The translations under genes and the position numbers were made by a program. Under the pieces are notes generated by a model. That model was not told the DNA's origin. It made no database searches and saw nothing but the letters and a program-made list of their open reading frames with translations. Shown here piece by piece: positions 10,117 through 24,239 of a stretch of 64,000 nt of DNA. Source of the stretch: Hippopus hippopus. Its lineage: Eukaryota; Mollusca; Bivalvia; Cardiida; Cardiidae. Within the stretch, counting starts at the first letter, position 1; each line of letters starts with the position of its first letter. The stretch spans positions 41,800,311 through 41,864,310 of the forward strand of contig OX328106.1 of NCBI GenBank assembly GCA_946811185.2, in the 5' to 3' direction.

Positions 10117-13100
10117 GTAGTCCGAGGGTTAGTAAACCATGGAGAGCTTCGGGCAGTGTAAATTGAAATTTCCGAAAGTTAAGGAAGGTTTAACTATGCC
10201 AGCACTGTAATAAATAACGTGTTAAAACGAAAATGGATGCTTGTCAGAGACGTCTAAACTCGGTGGTTGAGAATTCGGACAGCTTCCATTTCTGTGTCTT
10301 AATTACCGTGTAGCGAGAAGCATTTAGTGATTAATATCATTCATGCCATTAATTAGACTAGACTTAAGAACAAGATCAAATAGGAAAAAAATGATCGAGG
10401 GAAAATGATTGTTTTAATACCGAAATGGGCAATAAATAATATCGTCGGTTTTCCGATGAATTCCTAGGTGCCATTGTCTTGAACACAGAATATGATAGAA
10501 TGCCAGATGATAATTTATTGAGTTATTGTTTTAGTTGGTTTGGCTTGTTTTAGAGCTGCATGTATAATTCATATTTTTAGTAGTAGATTTCGGTCTATAT
10601 AAAATCATGAATTTGATTTTGAAAAAGGGAAGTGTTTTTCCCCCAATTGCCAAAATGAATTTGGATAAGACTCTCGATCAGTATTGAATACAAAAATATT
10701 GTAATGTAAGACTACTTCCGATAGAAATACTTAGTAGCTCTAAAATGTTAGATAATGCTGATTATGTAAAAAGAGTTTATGTTTTACGTATTTCAATCAT
10801 GCTTTACGAAATTGCACTTCGTTTAACAAGGATGCCGCTTAGAGCGCGAAATAAATGTTCGGTCAGTGAAAAAGACCCAAATATTTTAATTTCCGTTCTT
10901 TCATGGACGTTACTTTCAAAGTATTTTACAAAATATCGGTGATGTAGAACCAAGATCGTACTGGATGTTCTACGATCGAATGAAAAAAGACCAATCATCA
11001 ATTGTATATAGTCAAGATGTGGTGTACTGCTACATAGCATGTACAGAAACTTTATTCAAAATACTAAAATTGAAATCCAAGCAAACGGGTTCCCCACCTC
11101 AACTAAGCCAAAATATTTTCCAACAGCAAGCACTTGGAAACTACAAACCTGTCTGCGAAAGCCATATCATCGTCCAAGTTGACAGCCCAGAACTAATTTT
11201 GATAATAGAGCCGATAATCACAGGGTTGTTTCGGCCATGGTTTGGGCTAAGTGTTTCACATTATATCTTCTATGTTTCATTAATGGCTCTTATTGCCAGT
11301 AAATAATACCGTGCTCTGTGATTATGGTCGCATAACACACGGTAAAAATAAGGCCGGGTGGGATATGCATAAATATAATACATGAGCCATACATCATGAT
11401 AGCAGATTGTGATTTTTATGGAAGATAAATTATCTGAATTATGTCTAACGCCAGAATGGCTTTCTTTGACATTAAAAAAAGATCTACAATGCTTGTCATT
11501 CTGTTTACCATTGTGTTTTCCGCTCGCTTAATGCAGAAACATAATTATGAAAGGAAATGTCAGAAACGGCATCCCTTATTTCTATTAATAGCACGTATGT
11601 AAATGTCAGAACAAAGAGGAAACAGTGTTAACCCTCCCAGAATAGTCCCTGACAAGGCTGTATAAAACAAAGGTACTGTATTTGGCATAATTTGTAGGAG
11701 ACCTCCGATAAAGATTACTTAATATCACGACAGATATTCTGTTAAACGTTTCACTATTTTCTCTGATTACATCATAGTAAATATAAACCATTACAAACAG
11801 CTAACGTGTTCACATAAAAAACAACAACATTTTTTACTCTTCCGCTGCCACTTTTTTTTTCTTTTATCCTCCACCCCAAATTCCACGAAATGGAAACACC
11901 ATGGGGACATTCAAGTTCACTAAAATTCTAGTCTGTCGAGAAATTGGAGTTTCTATGAGCTAAAGTTTCACAAATGACCTATACATAAAATGAAATTAGG
12001 CATCGTTACAAACACAACATCTATTTTACAGTATAAATAGCATAGGAAAACCTGACAAGAACAGACAAACACATGTGATAGCAAACAAAAAACGTCTTGG
12101 GAGAGAAGTGATAGATTGGTGTATGGACAGTTTTGGGTATTTTGGTTGGCGCAGGGTCGAAGATAATAAAACAGAGGCCAAATTGATTTACGTGGATCAA
12201 GTTGACATGTCAGGAAATGTTACCCTTACTTTAAAAAAAATCACAACTACCGTACGCGTTTCTTGATATTCATTTCTTTTTTTCTGGAGACTTCGAATCG
12301 GAGTCATCAAGTCAGGAAAATAAAAAAAGTGTAAACAAAATGAATTTGAATGAATAAATCGTTCTTCAGAATTAGGAAATATTTAATTAGTTACAATCTT
12401 GTCAAGACTTAAAGCCTATTAAGAATTTATCTACATAGATAGAAGGGTGAACGGGCACCGATAACAAACACACTGCAAGATTTATGATTTCAGACTGGGG
12501 GTATATTGTAATTTCTTTGACATGCAATGTAGTTTTTAAAGGTGAGTGAGTTTATTAATTAGCCAATCACGGGTTGCGTTTTGACATATCCTTGGCTAGT
12601 GCTTTCAAAATAATAGTAGAAATATACCAATAACAAGGTAAATGTGTATTTTCAATTTTATGTAAAAGATTTTGGGGTATATAATAATGGCTCCCGTTCC
12701 CACAAAATAATCAACAAATATCCATTGCAATAAGCAACAAGAACAATGCAATTTTATGGTAAGTGGTTGGTTAACGAAGATTCAAATATACACATGGGTA
12801 ATTAAATAATGCATGCACATCGGAGATAAAATATGACTTAATATGGTCGTGAATTTTATTTTCAATAAATTAATCGTTTTTATTATTATTATTTTTTTTT
12901 TTTTTCAAAACGACGACTGATTAAAAAGAAAAGAATATATAAAGTGACATCTGGAGGACTCGAGTGCGTGTAAGACAGTTAGTTTGGCTTTATTATCGTA
13001 CACGTAATATCGAAAAGAGTTCGGTTTTTCCAATTGCATTGAAACAGTAAGTTGTTAAAATGTTCAATGATATATTCTCGATTTTTTTAGCGTCTGGAAT

Positions 13101-16100
13101 GACCAATCTTTTGCTACACAACTTTCAATCACCGTTCTAGCTACATTTGTAAATTTTCAAATCAAACTGATTTATTTTGAACCAGTGTTTATTCTATAAC
13201 TGTTGCTACATATTTGTCTCTTTTTATTACTGAAGCTTTTACAAGAAAATTTCAGATATCTTTCCCATAAATGTACTTTCCGAAGATACAGGGTGTATAT
13301 ACGGTGTGGCGATACACTTTATCTTTTCTTAGGTGAAAAGAAATCAATTTGACAGAAATGCTTTAGAAAAAGAATAGCCAAATTTTGCATCATGTAGTCA
13401 AAATCTATGGAAGGTATGGCTTTACTTTTTTTTTTTTTCTTTCTCATGTTTGTTTTTTTGTTTCTTTATTAAGGGAGACCATGAGCAAGGTGGTCGTATT
13501 ATTTTTGTAGTAATTGGCTTTATAATATTTTTTTATTTATGTTTTTGTCTACTTCAACGGCTTCAAATGGCTGACAAAGACATTTAACAATCTGCATCAG
13601 GTTTCGAGAATTACTAAGAATTCAACGGTGACGATTCTAGCAATATGCAATTTCGATCATATTCCTCTTTAAAAGAGTATCAGCAGTTCTTTGTTTTAGA
13701 GCAATTAATTTCTCAGCGTCATTTGCCAGGGAACAATTATAAGATATGGTTAAGGCGTTTCTCCAAGCTGACCAAAATACTTTTATGAACCTTTTTTGTT
13801 TATTGTATTTTGGGTAATGGCTTTTACCTACAATTAAAGTCATTATATGTATTATTCGTAAATTCATAAATGCACCCAAAGAATTTGACTCTTAATTTTC
13901 AATCTTCTGTTAATTATTATATTTTTTCAATGTTTTTATTATAAGGACTAATACATGATTTGCAGATCTGGGTTCGATTTAAAATGTAATACAATTTCTT
14001 ATATGCTATAACATTTGGGTTAGCCAATCAGAAGTTGCGTTTCTTTGAAGTCTAGAAAGAATTAGGGTGCAATTCAGAGAAGTTGGTGAATACGTCCTTG
14101 AACTTCTTTCTCATGCAAAATTATTAAAAGATCTTTTAAAGTAACTTTTCCGTAAACTTGATTCAGTGCACATTTTATAATTTTGTCGTTCCAATAGCTG
14201 CTAATGAAAAAAGCACATAAAGCAATAAGAAGTTCTACTGCAAATTTTCGGAAGGGGGTGTCATCCATTTAATAAGCAATTTTTAGACCCGATAAATGTA
14301 AAATTATGCTTTTTCACAACCTTTCTTTTATATATCCCGAAACTGCAATTTATTGGCATCTATATTTTTTAAAATAAAATGAAAAAAAAAAATACTTTAT
14401 CCAGTTATTGAAATTATCTATTTTGTTTATTTTTTTCTCTGTTTGAATAGTAAAAATATATTACTATGCCAGTTAGATAAAGTAGACTGGTGCATCTTCA
14501 CATGCATTCTTTCAGCCGTATGCACCAACCATTCTCAACTACATTCTTTATCTAATATGGAAGAATTTTCCAAATTTCAGAGTAACTCAATTTTTAATGG
14601 GCTATACAAGATTGTTTGGATTATCGGGAATGTTTTATTTTGAAATTTAGATCTTACAACGGGACTGAAACAGTTAAAGAACTGTTAAAGCACTGCCATA
14701 TGTTTTTCCTTTCATTTGCGTCTGCTTTTTTTAATTTTACTAAATGATATTTCAGAATTTTTACTAGTTAGTGTAATAAAATGTTACGATAATGATTCAC
14801 TCGAAATAATTTTAAAAGACAGAATGTAAATTCTACGGATGTCGAATAATACTAAAATTACTTTTGTAGATCCGGATAAGATTACGCAGACGTTGTAGTT
14901 GGATCTTAGATCTTTAGTGTCTGGTATGCTTTCTTCTTTTTCAATGTTTTGATTAAAACAGCTATGAACTTTAAGTATTCCTTTATTTTTTATTGGTTAA
15001 AAGTCCCATTTCAATTATCTTTCACTAAAAAGTTTTATCATGAATATACTATTTGAATCTAATTTTAGCAGGGTCATTATTCTGAAGGAAAAATATGATA
15101 CTGTTGTCAAGTAGAGAAAAATATTTCTGATCCCAGGTGGGGCAGGATTTTTAACAATACTTGGGGTATACATCAATATTATCACCAACCAGAATCATAT
15201 AACATATAAAGTTGGTCTGAATCGACCTCGATAACACTTATTTATGACCCGTACTTATTGTTACCATAGGCCGTAAACATGTTTCAAAACAATGTTTCTT
15301 ATTTTTTTGCTTCAATCTGTACGTCTCGACTCTTTGAATATTGTTTAATCAAATTTCACACTTTTTCATCTTTTTCACCTCACGGGTGAATGTTTCCTTT
15401 GTTTCACTAATACTGGGGTGGTTATCCCCAATGTGTTGTCTTAAAACACTCCCGTGCGACCAGCGACGCCAGCAGGGACGACCAGAATCTCTAGATAGCT
15501 AATCCAACGCACAACTTGGCGAGCTGATATTTTTATAAGACGAGAGAACACTATGAATTCATTTCTTTTCTCATGATGCACTTCCCTTGTCTGAAACAAA
15601 TGAACCTCTTTTTGTGCAGCAAGTTGTATTTTCTAGAACTACACGTTTGCCTTCCAACGGAAACATTATGAGGTATGCCGTACTTGGATAAATGACTTCC
15701 GAATTGTTTATGAAGTTTCTAATATAGGTATAACTGACATGTGCCCATACTTTTTGCAAATGCATTAAAACCTCTTTTGCCAGAGCGCCGCTTTTTTGTA
15801 TAAACCCAGTCATATTTTCATCGGTATAATTATGTGAATAATACGACCTCTGAATACAAAGAGTTACCCTTGCCTATTGCAGCATCGATTAAGATATTCT
15901 AACATATGTATGGCGAACAAATATTTTTCCCTAATGGAAGGAAAAATAAAATCCTATCCATTGTTTAAATCAATATAATTTGTAACGACATTAGTTCTCA
16001 AATTAAATAAGAAACGCTCTTTTTTACTGATAGATAAATGCTCCCAAGAGTCTTTTTCTTTTCAATCGCCTTCATCGATCACCCTATGTTATCCTTAAAA

Positions 16101-16316
16101 AGTCCAACAAATTGACAAATCTTTGAAAATTACAACATGCCAAACGTCTAAGTTGAGGAAGCCAAAAGAAAAGAACGGGATCTCAAGTTCGATAAACATA
16201 AAGAAAATTATATATAGCCCACTCTGACTTTGCTTGTACATGTCCCAACATTCGAAATTAAGGATCAGATAAACTAATTCTCTTGTTCTCATTCAAGTAT
16301 AACAAAGAAATAAATG
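10117..16316. other. 6.2 kb MITE-poor region without a recognisable gene
   Basis: The only element traces are short AGCCAATCA-type motifs (about 12560 and 14020) resembling the middle of family H, and an A fragment near 15735. Open frames reach about 113 codons (10965-11306, plus strand) but show no domain, no repeated codon preference and no convincing splice context. Likely intergenic or intronic. Confidence 0.4.
15735..15787 (-). repeat. Right-end fragment of family A
   Basis: CATACTTTTTGCAAATGCATTAAAACC and TCTTTTGCCAGAGCG match the last 50 bases of A. The rest of the element is missing. Confidence 0.65.
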
Positions 16317-16317
16317 T

Positions 16318-16555
16318 GAACCATGCTCTGTGAAAAGGAGGTTTGATGCATCTGCAAAAAGTATCGAATCATGTCAGCCTGCATGCGCCGAAGTTTTTCG
16401 CTGCCTTTAATTCCTTCATGTCAAAGACTAGTTAACCTCATAATTCAGTCGGTTGTTAGATAAAATGGATTTTATGATCCCATAATATTTATATGACTTG
16501 CTTGGTATAATGTATCTCGAAGATGCATTAAATCCCCTTTTGCCAGTGCAAGGCG
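16318..16555 (+). mobile_element. Family A MITE, hairpin decayed
   Basis: GAACCATGCTCTGTGAAAAGG and TTGATGCATCTGCAAAAAG at left, CCCCTTTTGCCAGTGCAAGG at right. The second hairpin arm is deleted; only CATGTCAGCCTGCATGCGCC remains. Confidence 0.85.
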
Positions 16556-16685
16556 CATCTATTTATGCCCTCAATGCAGTACAAGTACCGTTGAGGCACT
16601 TCCCTCACTTCAAAAACACAGCAAGAAAGAAAAGTACGTTCCATATTGTATCAGGACCCGTATTCAGCAACCATTCTATAGTTCG

Positions 16686-16874
16686 ATCAAATTCGAAATT
16701 CCAAAGCTAGTCATAAGAGTGGCCATTCGGTAAACCTCAGGTGATCCGTTGATCAAGTCCCACCGCTGTATCACGTAGCTTGATATGCACCTATGAGGTA
16801 CATTTCTTCGCAGGAAGTACACCGCTTCACCGTTCTCAAAATCATGACACTCCACATGGAAAGCAAACACTAGT
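16686..16874 (-). other. Unrecognised open stretch, weak exon candidate
   Basis: On the minus strand about 63 codons read without a stop and have a protein-like composition (for example HDFENGEAVYFLRRNVPHRC). There is no ATG at the start, only a possible AG acceptor, and no family is recognised. It may be a decayed transposon piece or chance. Confidence 0.15.
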
Positions 16875-17068
16875 CACAATTTTCCGTAGGAATCTTTCTA
16901 AATACATTTCCGAGAAAAGGGTTGTACATTTATTTCTTAACTCGGTCTATCAATTACGTTGGCATTTTTCAGCGATAGGTTGCTTATCACCGTGGCTGTT
17001 GTTGCAGATGCTAATCGATTTACAGGGGGCTGCCATGTTTAAGATCATGTGACTGGCAGTATTTCAAA

Positions 17069-17240
17069 ATGGAAACCTTCATACCGACGAGGTTAGATGT
17101 AGACACGGAATCGGCCGAGTTGTGACGAGTGCAGAATGCAAAACCTGTCGGCCAATCAGATTGCTACTCTGGAACTATTGGTGAATATTTGTTCAAGGCA
17201 TACAGCATCCTATTAAGGCATACAGCTTCCTATTTCAGGT
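17069..17240 (+). pseudogene. Possible gag-like N-terminus of a retroelement
   Basis: ATG at 17069 opens METFIPTRLDVDTESAEL, then an in-frame TGA, then a further open stretch to about 17240. The opening resembles, from memory, gag proteins of bivalve LTR retrotransposons, but the match is short and no LTR, primer site or pol domain is visible nearby. Confidence 0.2.
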
Positions 17241-17682
17241 TATTTTAATATGCTTTGCAGTCAGTATGGCAACATCAACATTATTGTAGTAAGTAAATGA
17301 AAGCGATGAGAATGGATCAAGTGTTCAGGTATATTATTACAGAAAAACGTAGCCCCAGAATGCTTCAAACACACAACATAGGCAAAGCGATAATGCTTTT
17401 GAGGTAACTTCGGAGCTCTCCCAATGAAAAATTAACCGGAAAACAGGTGGGCCAAAAAATTGAAATTTACATTCTTTTATACACATCACACAATGATGTC
17501 ATGAATTTTATATGTGTGTTAGAACCTTTGGTTTCATATTTAGACAGTTTTATCTCATGATTTATTTATCACTATTCGAAAGGGGTAATAAATATCTACC
17601 TCACTCGGTGCAAATGATTGGGTCACCCGGTTGAAAACCATTCTTTTTAGCTGCTAGGTAGCTCTGGTTATTTGATGTGAAT

Positions 17683-17841
17683 GCTAAGCGCGACTCACAG
17701 AACGTGAAGTCTGATTTTAGATCTACACTGTCCGTTAAGGACATATTTTTCACCCAAAAGTACTTTTAAAATGGCAAAATTTGGGTTTTTTACAATCGGC
17801 ATAAAAGTTTTATTTCAGTTATTTAGCAGGATAAGGGTTAA
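17683..17841 (-). mobile_element. Family B MITE with left-side deletion
   Basis: TGCTAAGCGCGACTCACAGA at left, then GATTTTAGATCTACACTGTCCG and a TTTAGCAGGATAAGGGTTAA right end. The left arm of the hairpin and the left terminus are deleted. Confidence 0.8.
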
Positions 17842-18454
17842 CAGTCAACAACAAAGGCATTTTGTGATACAGGTGTTATGACTTTCACTTATATTCAACT
17901 TTTTTTTAAATCTTTTTTGCTACACCACTAAACAAATCCGACCTTTTTCGAGATCTTAACGTACGGGGTACATGTGTTCAGCACAGTGTGCATGTTTTGT
18001 GCAGCAGTAACTAGTGTCACCGTCCACGTTTGAACGTAAAAAATGCATATTGTGTGCATTTCAACCAGCAACATACTACTTGAACTTCAAAGTCTTTTTC
18101 TTCTGTACTTTTTAATAACGATAATAAACGAAACGGAGCGTTGTCCTGGCAAAAATTACGGATTCGGGTCAACTGCTTCAAAAAGATATGTCAAAATTGG
18201 ACTACACGGACGTGCAAACTGGTTTAGGTCTTTTCTCATTGTAAAAGACACCCGTGGACACCATGTGGGTTGAATTCAACATAAAAAGTATTTGAAAGTA
18301 TTATGTATGTGATGAGGTTAGCAAAGCGATTCTAGCCTCAGTCCGTGGTCTGTATTGAATGCTTGGCGATGTGGACTGCTGGTTATTTCATGGGATCATT
18401 GTTCAGAAGAGAATATATATACATACTGAACAGTGTTTGGTGGTAAAAAATCTA

Positions 18455-18505
18455 ACTTACTGCTCTATGCAGTCTAATCTTGATCCAAACTATCAGCAAA
18501 AACAC
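18455..18505 (+). repeat. Family B hairpin fragment
   Basis: CTATGCAGTCTAATCTTGATC, then AAACTATCAGCAAAAAC, match the right arm and downstream bases of B. Confidence 0.4.
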
Positions 18506-18814
18506 CACATATCGTCAACAGCATGTAGGAGTTGACTTTATTTTTACACTGTGTCGGAAACAAAATTCTAGCTCTAATGTTCAACATTGGTTAAAAAGGT
18601 GTATCAGGAGATTTAAAATATGACTATTAAATTTTATTCATGGCTGACAGGTGTGAAATATGTCATATAACCGTGCACAAGTTTAAACTATACATTTGTT
18701 TAGTAAAATTGTCAAGCGACTTTTAGATATAAAATATACGAATGTCAAGTACTTGCGAAACCAGATATAAAGCATTTAGTTGTCAGTCAAATGTCACTCA
18801 TAAAATGCCCATAC

Positions 18815-18998
18815 CTCTACAACAAAATGCTGTTTATCAAGTTTTGAATTCGAGGGGCGATTCATTGCACACGGAGTGTAAAGAAGTTGCGACAGGCAGG
18901 TAATTAGATACTGCAATACCCATTTGGTTTCCTTGGATGATTGCGTGTCAACGTAATTTAGATCTTTGGCAAGGTGCACAGTTGACCTTTCTTTCCTC
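18815..18998 (-). CDS. Candidate internal exon (184 bp), unknown protein
   Basis: On the minus strand a strong acceptor (pyrimidine-rich ...TTTTACCTACAG) precedes about 61 open codons followed by a donor AG|GTATGG. The encoded stretch runs from RRKERSTVHLAKDLNYVD through KETKWVLQYLITCLSQLL to KQHFVVE and looks mildly protein-like. I recognise no family, and no partner exon is found nearby, so this could be chance in AT-rich DNA. Confidence 0.2.
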
Positions 18999-19084
18999 CT
19001 GTAGGTAAAATGTTCTAGTAGTTTGAATAAATTTTTAAGAGTGCCTTTTTTTAATCGAAATAATTTTTTCAGGTAGATTACCAT

Positions 19085-22000
19085 GACCTACAAACGACCT
19101 TTACACCACAATCCCGTTAATCATAGACAAGTAATTACCGAACTAGCCTGTTTGATATAATCTATGTCGGAGTCACTTCAAGAATTCTCCTTAAGAAAGG
19201 ATTGTGTAAAACTAACTTCATCTAATTGAAAGCCAGCTTTATTTTAGTACGTCTGTCAACCACTGTTAATCTTTCATTTTTGAAGAGAAAATAGGTCTAG
19301 TGAGCTTAGGCTTTGTCTGTTTGACATAATGGCTGAATTCTATCACCTCTACAAAGGAATCACAAAAGAAGTCGTAAATTTTAAAGTCGGGAGATATTTT
19401 GACATTTTTACAAGGCAAAGTGACACAACTAATTTCCCAGACACTGTGAGGGATCTATGGAAATTTATTGATTTTGTTAGGTTTTGTGACAGAAGCAGTA
19501 AAACAGAAATGATTTGTTACCAAATCCAATCATTCTATCCTCCGAAATCGTCCTGAACCATTTGTGATCTTTTGTATTGGCCGTTCAAATAGTAGAGGTA
19601 TCGTTAATTTATCTATTGCCGAAAGGTTTGGAAGGTCGCAAAATCTTCAGCAAATTCTTTTCTGGGCTGCTTGGAAGCGCAGATATATAATTATATAATA
19701 TATATTGGTCGACACTCTTTGTAAAGCTCACCATATTTCATTATTACTGAAAGGAGTCAATAGTGACCTCTTGCGGTCGCAGGTAAAGCTTTGGAATTTC
19801 GTTGATTAACACCAAAATATATGTTGGTTTCATTCTCGAATTAAAACGTGGGAACCTGTATTATTCTACCCCTGCTCGGATGCAATGATTGGCCAAAAGA
19901 AATATTTTTTAAAGGAACGAATAAAATGACATATGTTTAAGTCTCAGAACTAAAGATTCTTAGCCAAAGTGAGGAATATATTCAAACTAGAATGTGTAAA
20001 AATGTGTCATGTAGAATTCCAACCGAGTTGGCTGGACACCATTTCATGCCAGGGGCATACAAATCCTTGAAAACACCTCTTACAGGACAGAGCTGTGTTC
20101 AGATACACAACCGGCATTGTAAGAAGAAACAAATGTATAAAAATTATGAATGCTGTAGGAAAATGTGCTATATAGGGTAAAGCGATTTTGTGACACGTTT
20201 TTCAAATCAATTTTGTATATTTCGCCCGTTTAGTTTTATACCAGGGACCTGGTATTTATTAACCATTAAATTCACACTTTTAAATAATCCAGGTGGAAAA
20301 TTAGATTCCAAGGGGATCAGAGAAACCTGTCTGCCTTGGAGCAAAGTATGAAAATAGTCTTCAAAGAAATTTGGAAACTTTAAATTGCTATCATGTTGAA
20401 TGGTAGACCTCGAATCACATCCAAGTATCTCATAAAATAATCGCTCCAACATTCGTTTATATGCATCGTAAATTCCCTCTTAAGTTAATCAAAATATTTA
20501 TTTGCCATTTGTTGGATAATTAGCCAAGATACCTTAATACCAAAGCCGATGCATTTTTTGTCCCACTAAATGGCAGTATGAAGACGTCGATAGCATTTAC
20601 GATTAAATTTACATTGTTTGCAATTCGCGTACTATTATGGTCAAGTGATAAGAAATCTCAAGTTATGAGTACGCTTTATTTGTTTTGTGATGAACTTATG
20701 CTTCTCCATTACCGTTGTTTTATCTCGACTGTCAAAGCATAGTTGCCTTAAAATGCACTTATGCACACATTAAAAGTTAAACATTAATAACAGATGATAA
20801 ATAAGACAGCAGCGAAAGGTCACAAAATCATGAAAATGCAACTGAGTATTTACATTCAAAGTGTAGTCGTCCGTTAATTCTTTTTCCAAATATGAAGCAT
20901 GTGATGAAAAAAAAAAAAACGTTTAATATATCGCAGAAAATGCGTTGCGAGCGGAGCAAATGGTGATGGTTTTCAACCAAAACGCGAATTCCTTCTGTTT
21001 ATTGCAAGACATATGTTTAATTATTGCCGAGTCTAATCGCAGAAAGCAGTTAATGGGTGGTTACATTTCGAAGGATATCGTTTGAAAGTTCCTAAATATA
21101 CATCAAGATAACTACTCATTACATCTGGTTTTCTTAATTAGCTATAGCCAAGAGACAAATGCTGGAGTATTTTGCCGCCTCAAATGGTGCACTTTCTATA
21201 TTAGAGACGAATAATTAAGAAGTATTTCAGGATAAATTAATAAATTTCGATACGTAAGTTCATAAATGAAAGCGCTGAAAACGAACCAAGATGAACCAAA
21301 GTACTAGAAATTAGCATGAACTGTCTTTAACAACAATTTTCATGAAGTTTAAAATTGACAGTATTACAAGTTAGCGAGATAATTACATCATTTCCAATAA
21401 CAATAAATATTTAATTGAAAATACCAACGTGAACTCCGTAGAAGTTTTGAATACATATGTCATGTGGGCCCCAGGTGCTCTCAAGGTTCTCCAAAATCCT
21501 GTTTGTATTCAAGAAATATTGTTTTATGTGATATACAATAATCATCATCCGCTGATTTATATCCTTTGCATAGAAAATTACCATGGTTTATGGCATTTTT
21601 GCAAAATGCTACTTCAACAACAACGCTATTATTTACAAATTATGACCGCTATTTGGATGCCTTGGAAGAACGCGATGGTCTTTTTTTAATCATTTTAATC
21701 ATTGTTGTCGATACTGTTAAGTATATATATGTTTTGTTCAGCGGATAACAATAACTTTGCTCAGTATATATTATAATATTAATAAATGGTGAAAAATTCA
21801 ACATTAAAATTCAGAAATTCTAATTGACTTGCTCATTGTAGGTCATTATCAGATATAATTTTCAATTAAAAAGATATAACTTAAACCATGCAAAAGAATC
21901 TTTAAACATGTTTGTTGGTTGCTAAATGGATAATAAAAAAAAAAACTTACTAGTAAAAATAGTATGCTCCATGTATATAGTTTATGAGGAGATTATATGA

Positions 22001-24180
22001 AATACTTAGAGGAGATTTTCCTACAAATAACGAAGCTGAACGGCGAAATAGTTGATAACAATAAACACGTGATTTGAAAGTTTCAATATTCGTAATTACC
22101 TGACATTGTTTTCTGTATTCATATAATTGTAACATTTTTTTAATTCATTCGAGGAGTTTTCTTTTATTAAAATATAGTATGCTTATATTCATGTTGACTT
22201 TTTTTTTCTCTCAAGTGAAACTAAAGTTGCAATATAACTGTAATTGGAATTCGTGCTGTTTAGCTTGTGTAGTGCACTCTTCACAAAGTAGGTTTCCAAC
22301 ACGCTAACTGATAAAAAATAGGGTTAAAGGACAAAAGATGTGAAATACAAATGAAACTACAACAAGCCATACATAAATTTATACATCAGTCACATTCTAC
22401 GCTAAGGACAGCACACGCACACAAAATTGGAAAATCTGCATGGATGTGACCGGCAAAGAACGGCTAAAAGACATAAGCCAATACTGTACAGTTTATTTAA
22501 ACAATTAGATTACAAGCATATATCGTGTACTTATCACATGCATTTAAAATCAATTTGATAAACTTATTTTTAGGGTAGTGTATATTGCGATGTAAGTTAA
22601 ACACAAATACTTCATTACAGATAATTATGACGACAATCATATCTCAAAACTGAGCCGAGAAAATCTCTATGTTTAAAATTTTAAACAACGACATGTAGAC
22701 CTTTCATGTTTAACATAAACAAAAGACAAAATTTATCTAATTGACCCTATAAGATATATGATTCGAACCCGTATACATATTCTATTTGCAGTGCATCTGG
22801 TGATTTGTAATTGTGTTATATCTTTACACGTGTATACCACTGTTCATGATATCAACAATAATATTAATATTAACAATGATAATAATAATGATAATAATAC
22901 AGATAGGTCTTATGAATTATATCCGAATAAACCATTTCTGTAAAATCGAAACATGTATTCAAATTTTCGCGTGTTCTGATAATCGAGATTTTATTGTATA
23001 TCAATCGTAAATTCTATGTATTTACCAAGTTTAAATACTTATCTTTTTTTTTAATCCGTTGAAATATCAGAGTTGTTAAGATATTAAAGATGAATATTTA
23101 CTAAAAGTGAAAATACAGCAGAGGAAAAATAAGTATGTGAGCTTCTGTATAGAATTGGCGCAATAATTGCAAATTTTCATCCTCATTCAGTTCTGAAGAT
23201 TCTTTTGAATCAATACAGAGTGTAAATGGTGACTGTTAGTGATAAAATAGTATAACACCATAATGTGCAGCAATCTTCTTTGTTAATGACTAGATTGGAA
23301 CAAGTAGTCTCTCAGTTAATGTAAACATTCCATAACATTCGCAATGGCAGTTGTAATTGTTTTTTTGCATTTTCGTTTATTTGAATTTCATTTCTGGTCT
23401 ATAAAATTGGCGTCAAACCTCTCTAGAAATGTCCATATATTGAAGCCAACAGCAGGCAAACTACTTCTGTACAGTTTTTTTTTTCCCCACAGGGCTGAGC
23501 AGGTTCTGTGGTCGTTACTTGCTAAATGGTTCTTCAAAACATTTTGGCTATAACCTGCTCTACTACTGTTTGCTGGTACTATATATTTGTACAACCGACT
23601 TTGTAAAATTAATTACCAGGGGTGCTTTTGTTTTTAGTAACATCTTAATGTAAAAGTTAACTAGCATGAAAGCTCATGATCAGGTATTATTGCAGGAAAC
23701 AGCTGCTAAAAAATTGCATAAAAGATCATTTCAATTTATTTCGTTAATAATGGTAAGACTTTGGAATTCAATATTAAATAGAACACCATGAAAAAAAACT
23801 CACTTTAAGTTCTTAAATTTAGACGTATATAAACTAGAAATGCAGTGTCCCGATTATTCAGATTGTAGCTTTCTGACATCACTTTGTCTCGGCAAAATTT
23901 GATAGGTAGATTTTTCGTTCGGTCTTATATCAATAATTCACAACCAGTGAACAATAACAGCAGAGAAACAATACTTGATGGCTAGCAACTAGTCTACTGC
24001 AACAGACGATTGGTTCATGACATTAAATCTATTTGCAGGGTTTAGCTGTTTCTTTCTTTGACCATAATTGTGCCAAACGGTATTGAATTCAGATAAATAA
24101 CCGATCTACGATATGTCATATCTGCACGACATGCCTGCTTAACTGCAGTATTACAACATGGCTGTCAAAGACCTCAGTGA
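19085..24180. other. 5.1 kb region without a recognisable gene or repeat family
   Basis: AT-rich with poly-A/T runs and an AAT-rich microsatellite near 22855-22900. Short open frames occur on both strands (for example 19329-19556, 20207-20452 and 21429-21689) without domains or start context. No A, B or C copies, in contrast to the flanking kilobases. Confidence 0.4.
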
Positions 24181-24239
24181 TATTTGTCAATTCATAAACA
24201 AAGTAAATCCTGCAAAAACACAAATTTGGTGGTATCTAG

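Noticed and set aside
10965..11306. 113-codon plus-strand open frame
   Set aside because: No domain, low-complexity AT-rich codon use and no splice or promoter context; expected by chance at this base composition.
11300..11330. GTGCTCTGTGATTATGG, similar to the family A terminus
   Set aside because: Only about 12 bases match and no further A sequence follows.
12075..12266. 63-codon plus-strand open frame
   Set aside because: Mixed, protein-like composition but no recognisable family, no supporting splice sites and no second exon.
16640..16690. CCCGTATTCAGCAACCATTC, similar to the end of element H
   Set aside because: Only one end-like block with no mirrored partner nearby; could be a relic but is too short to call.
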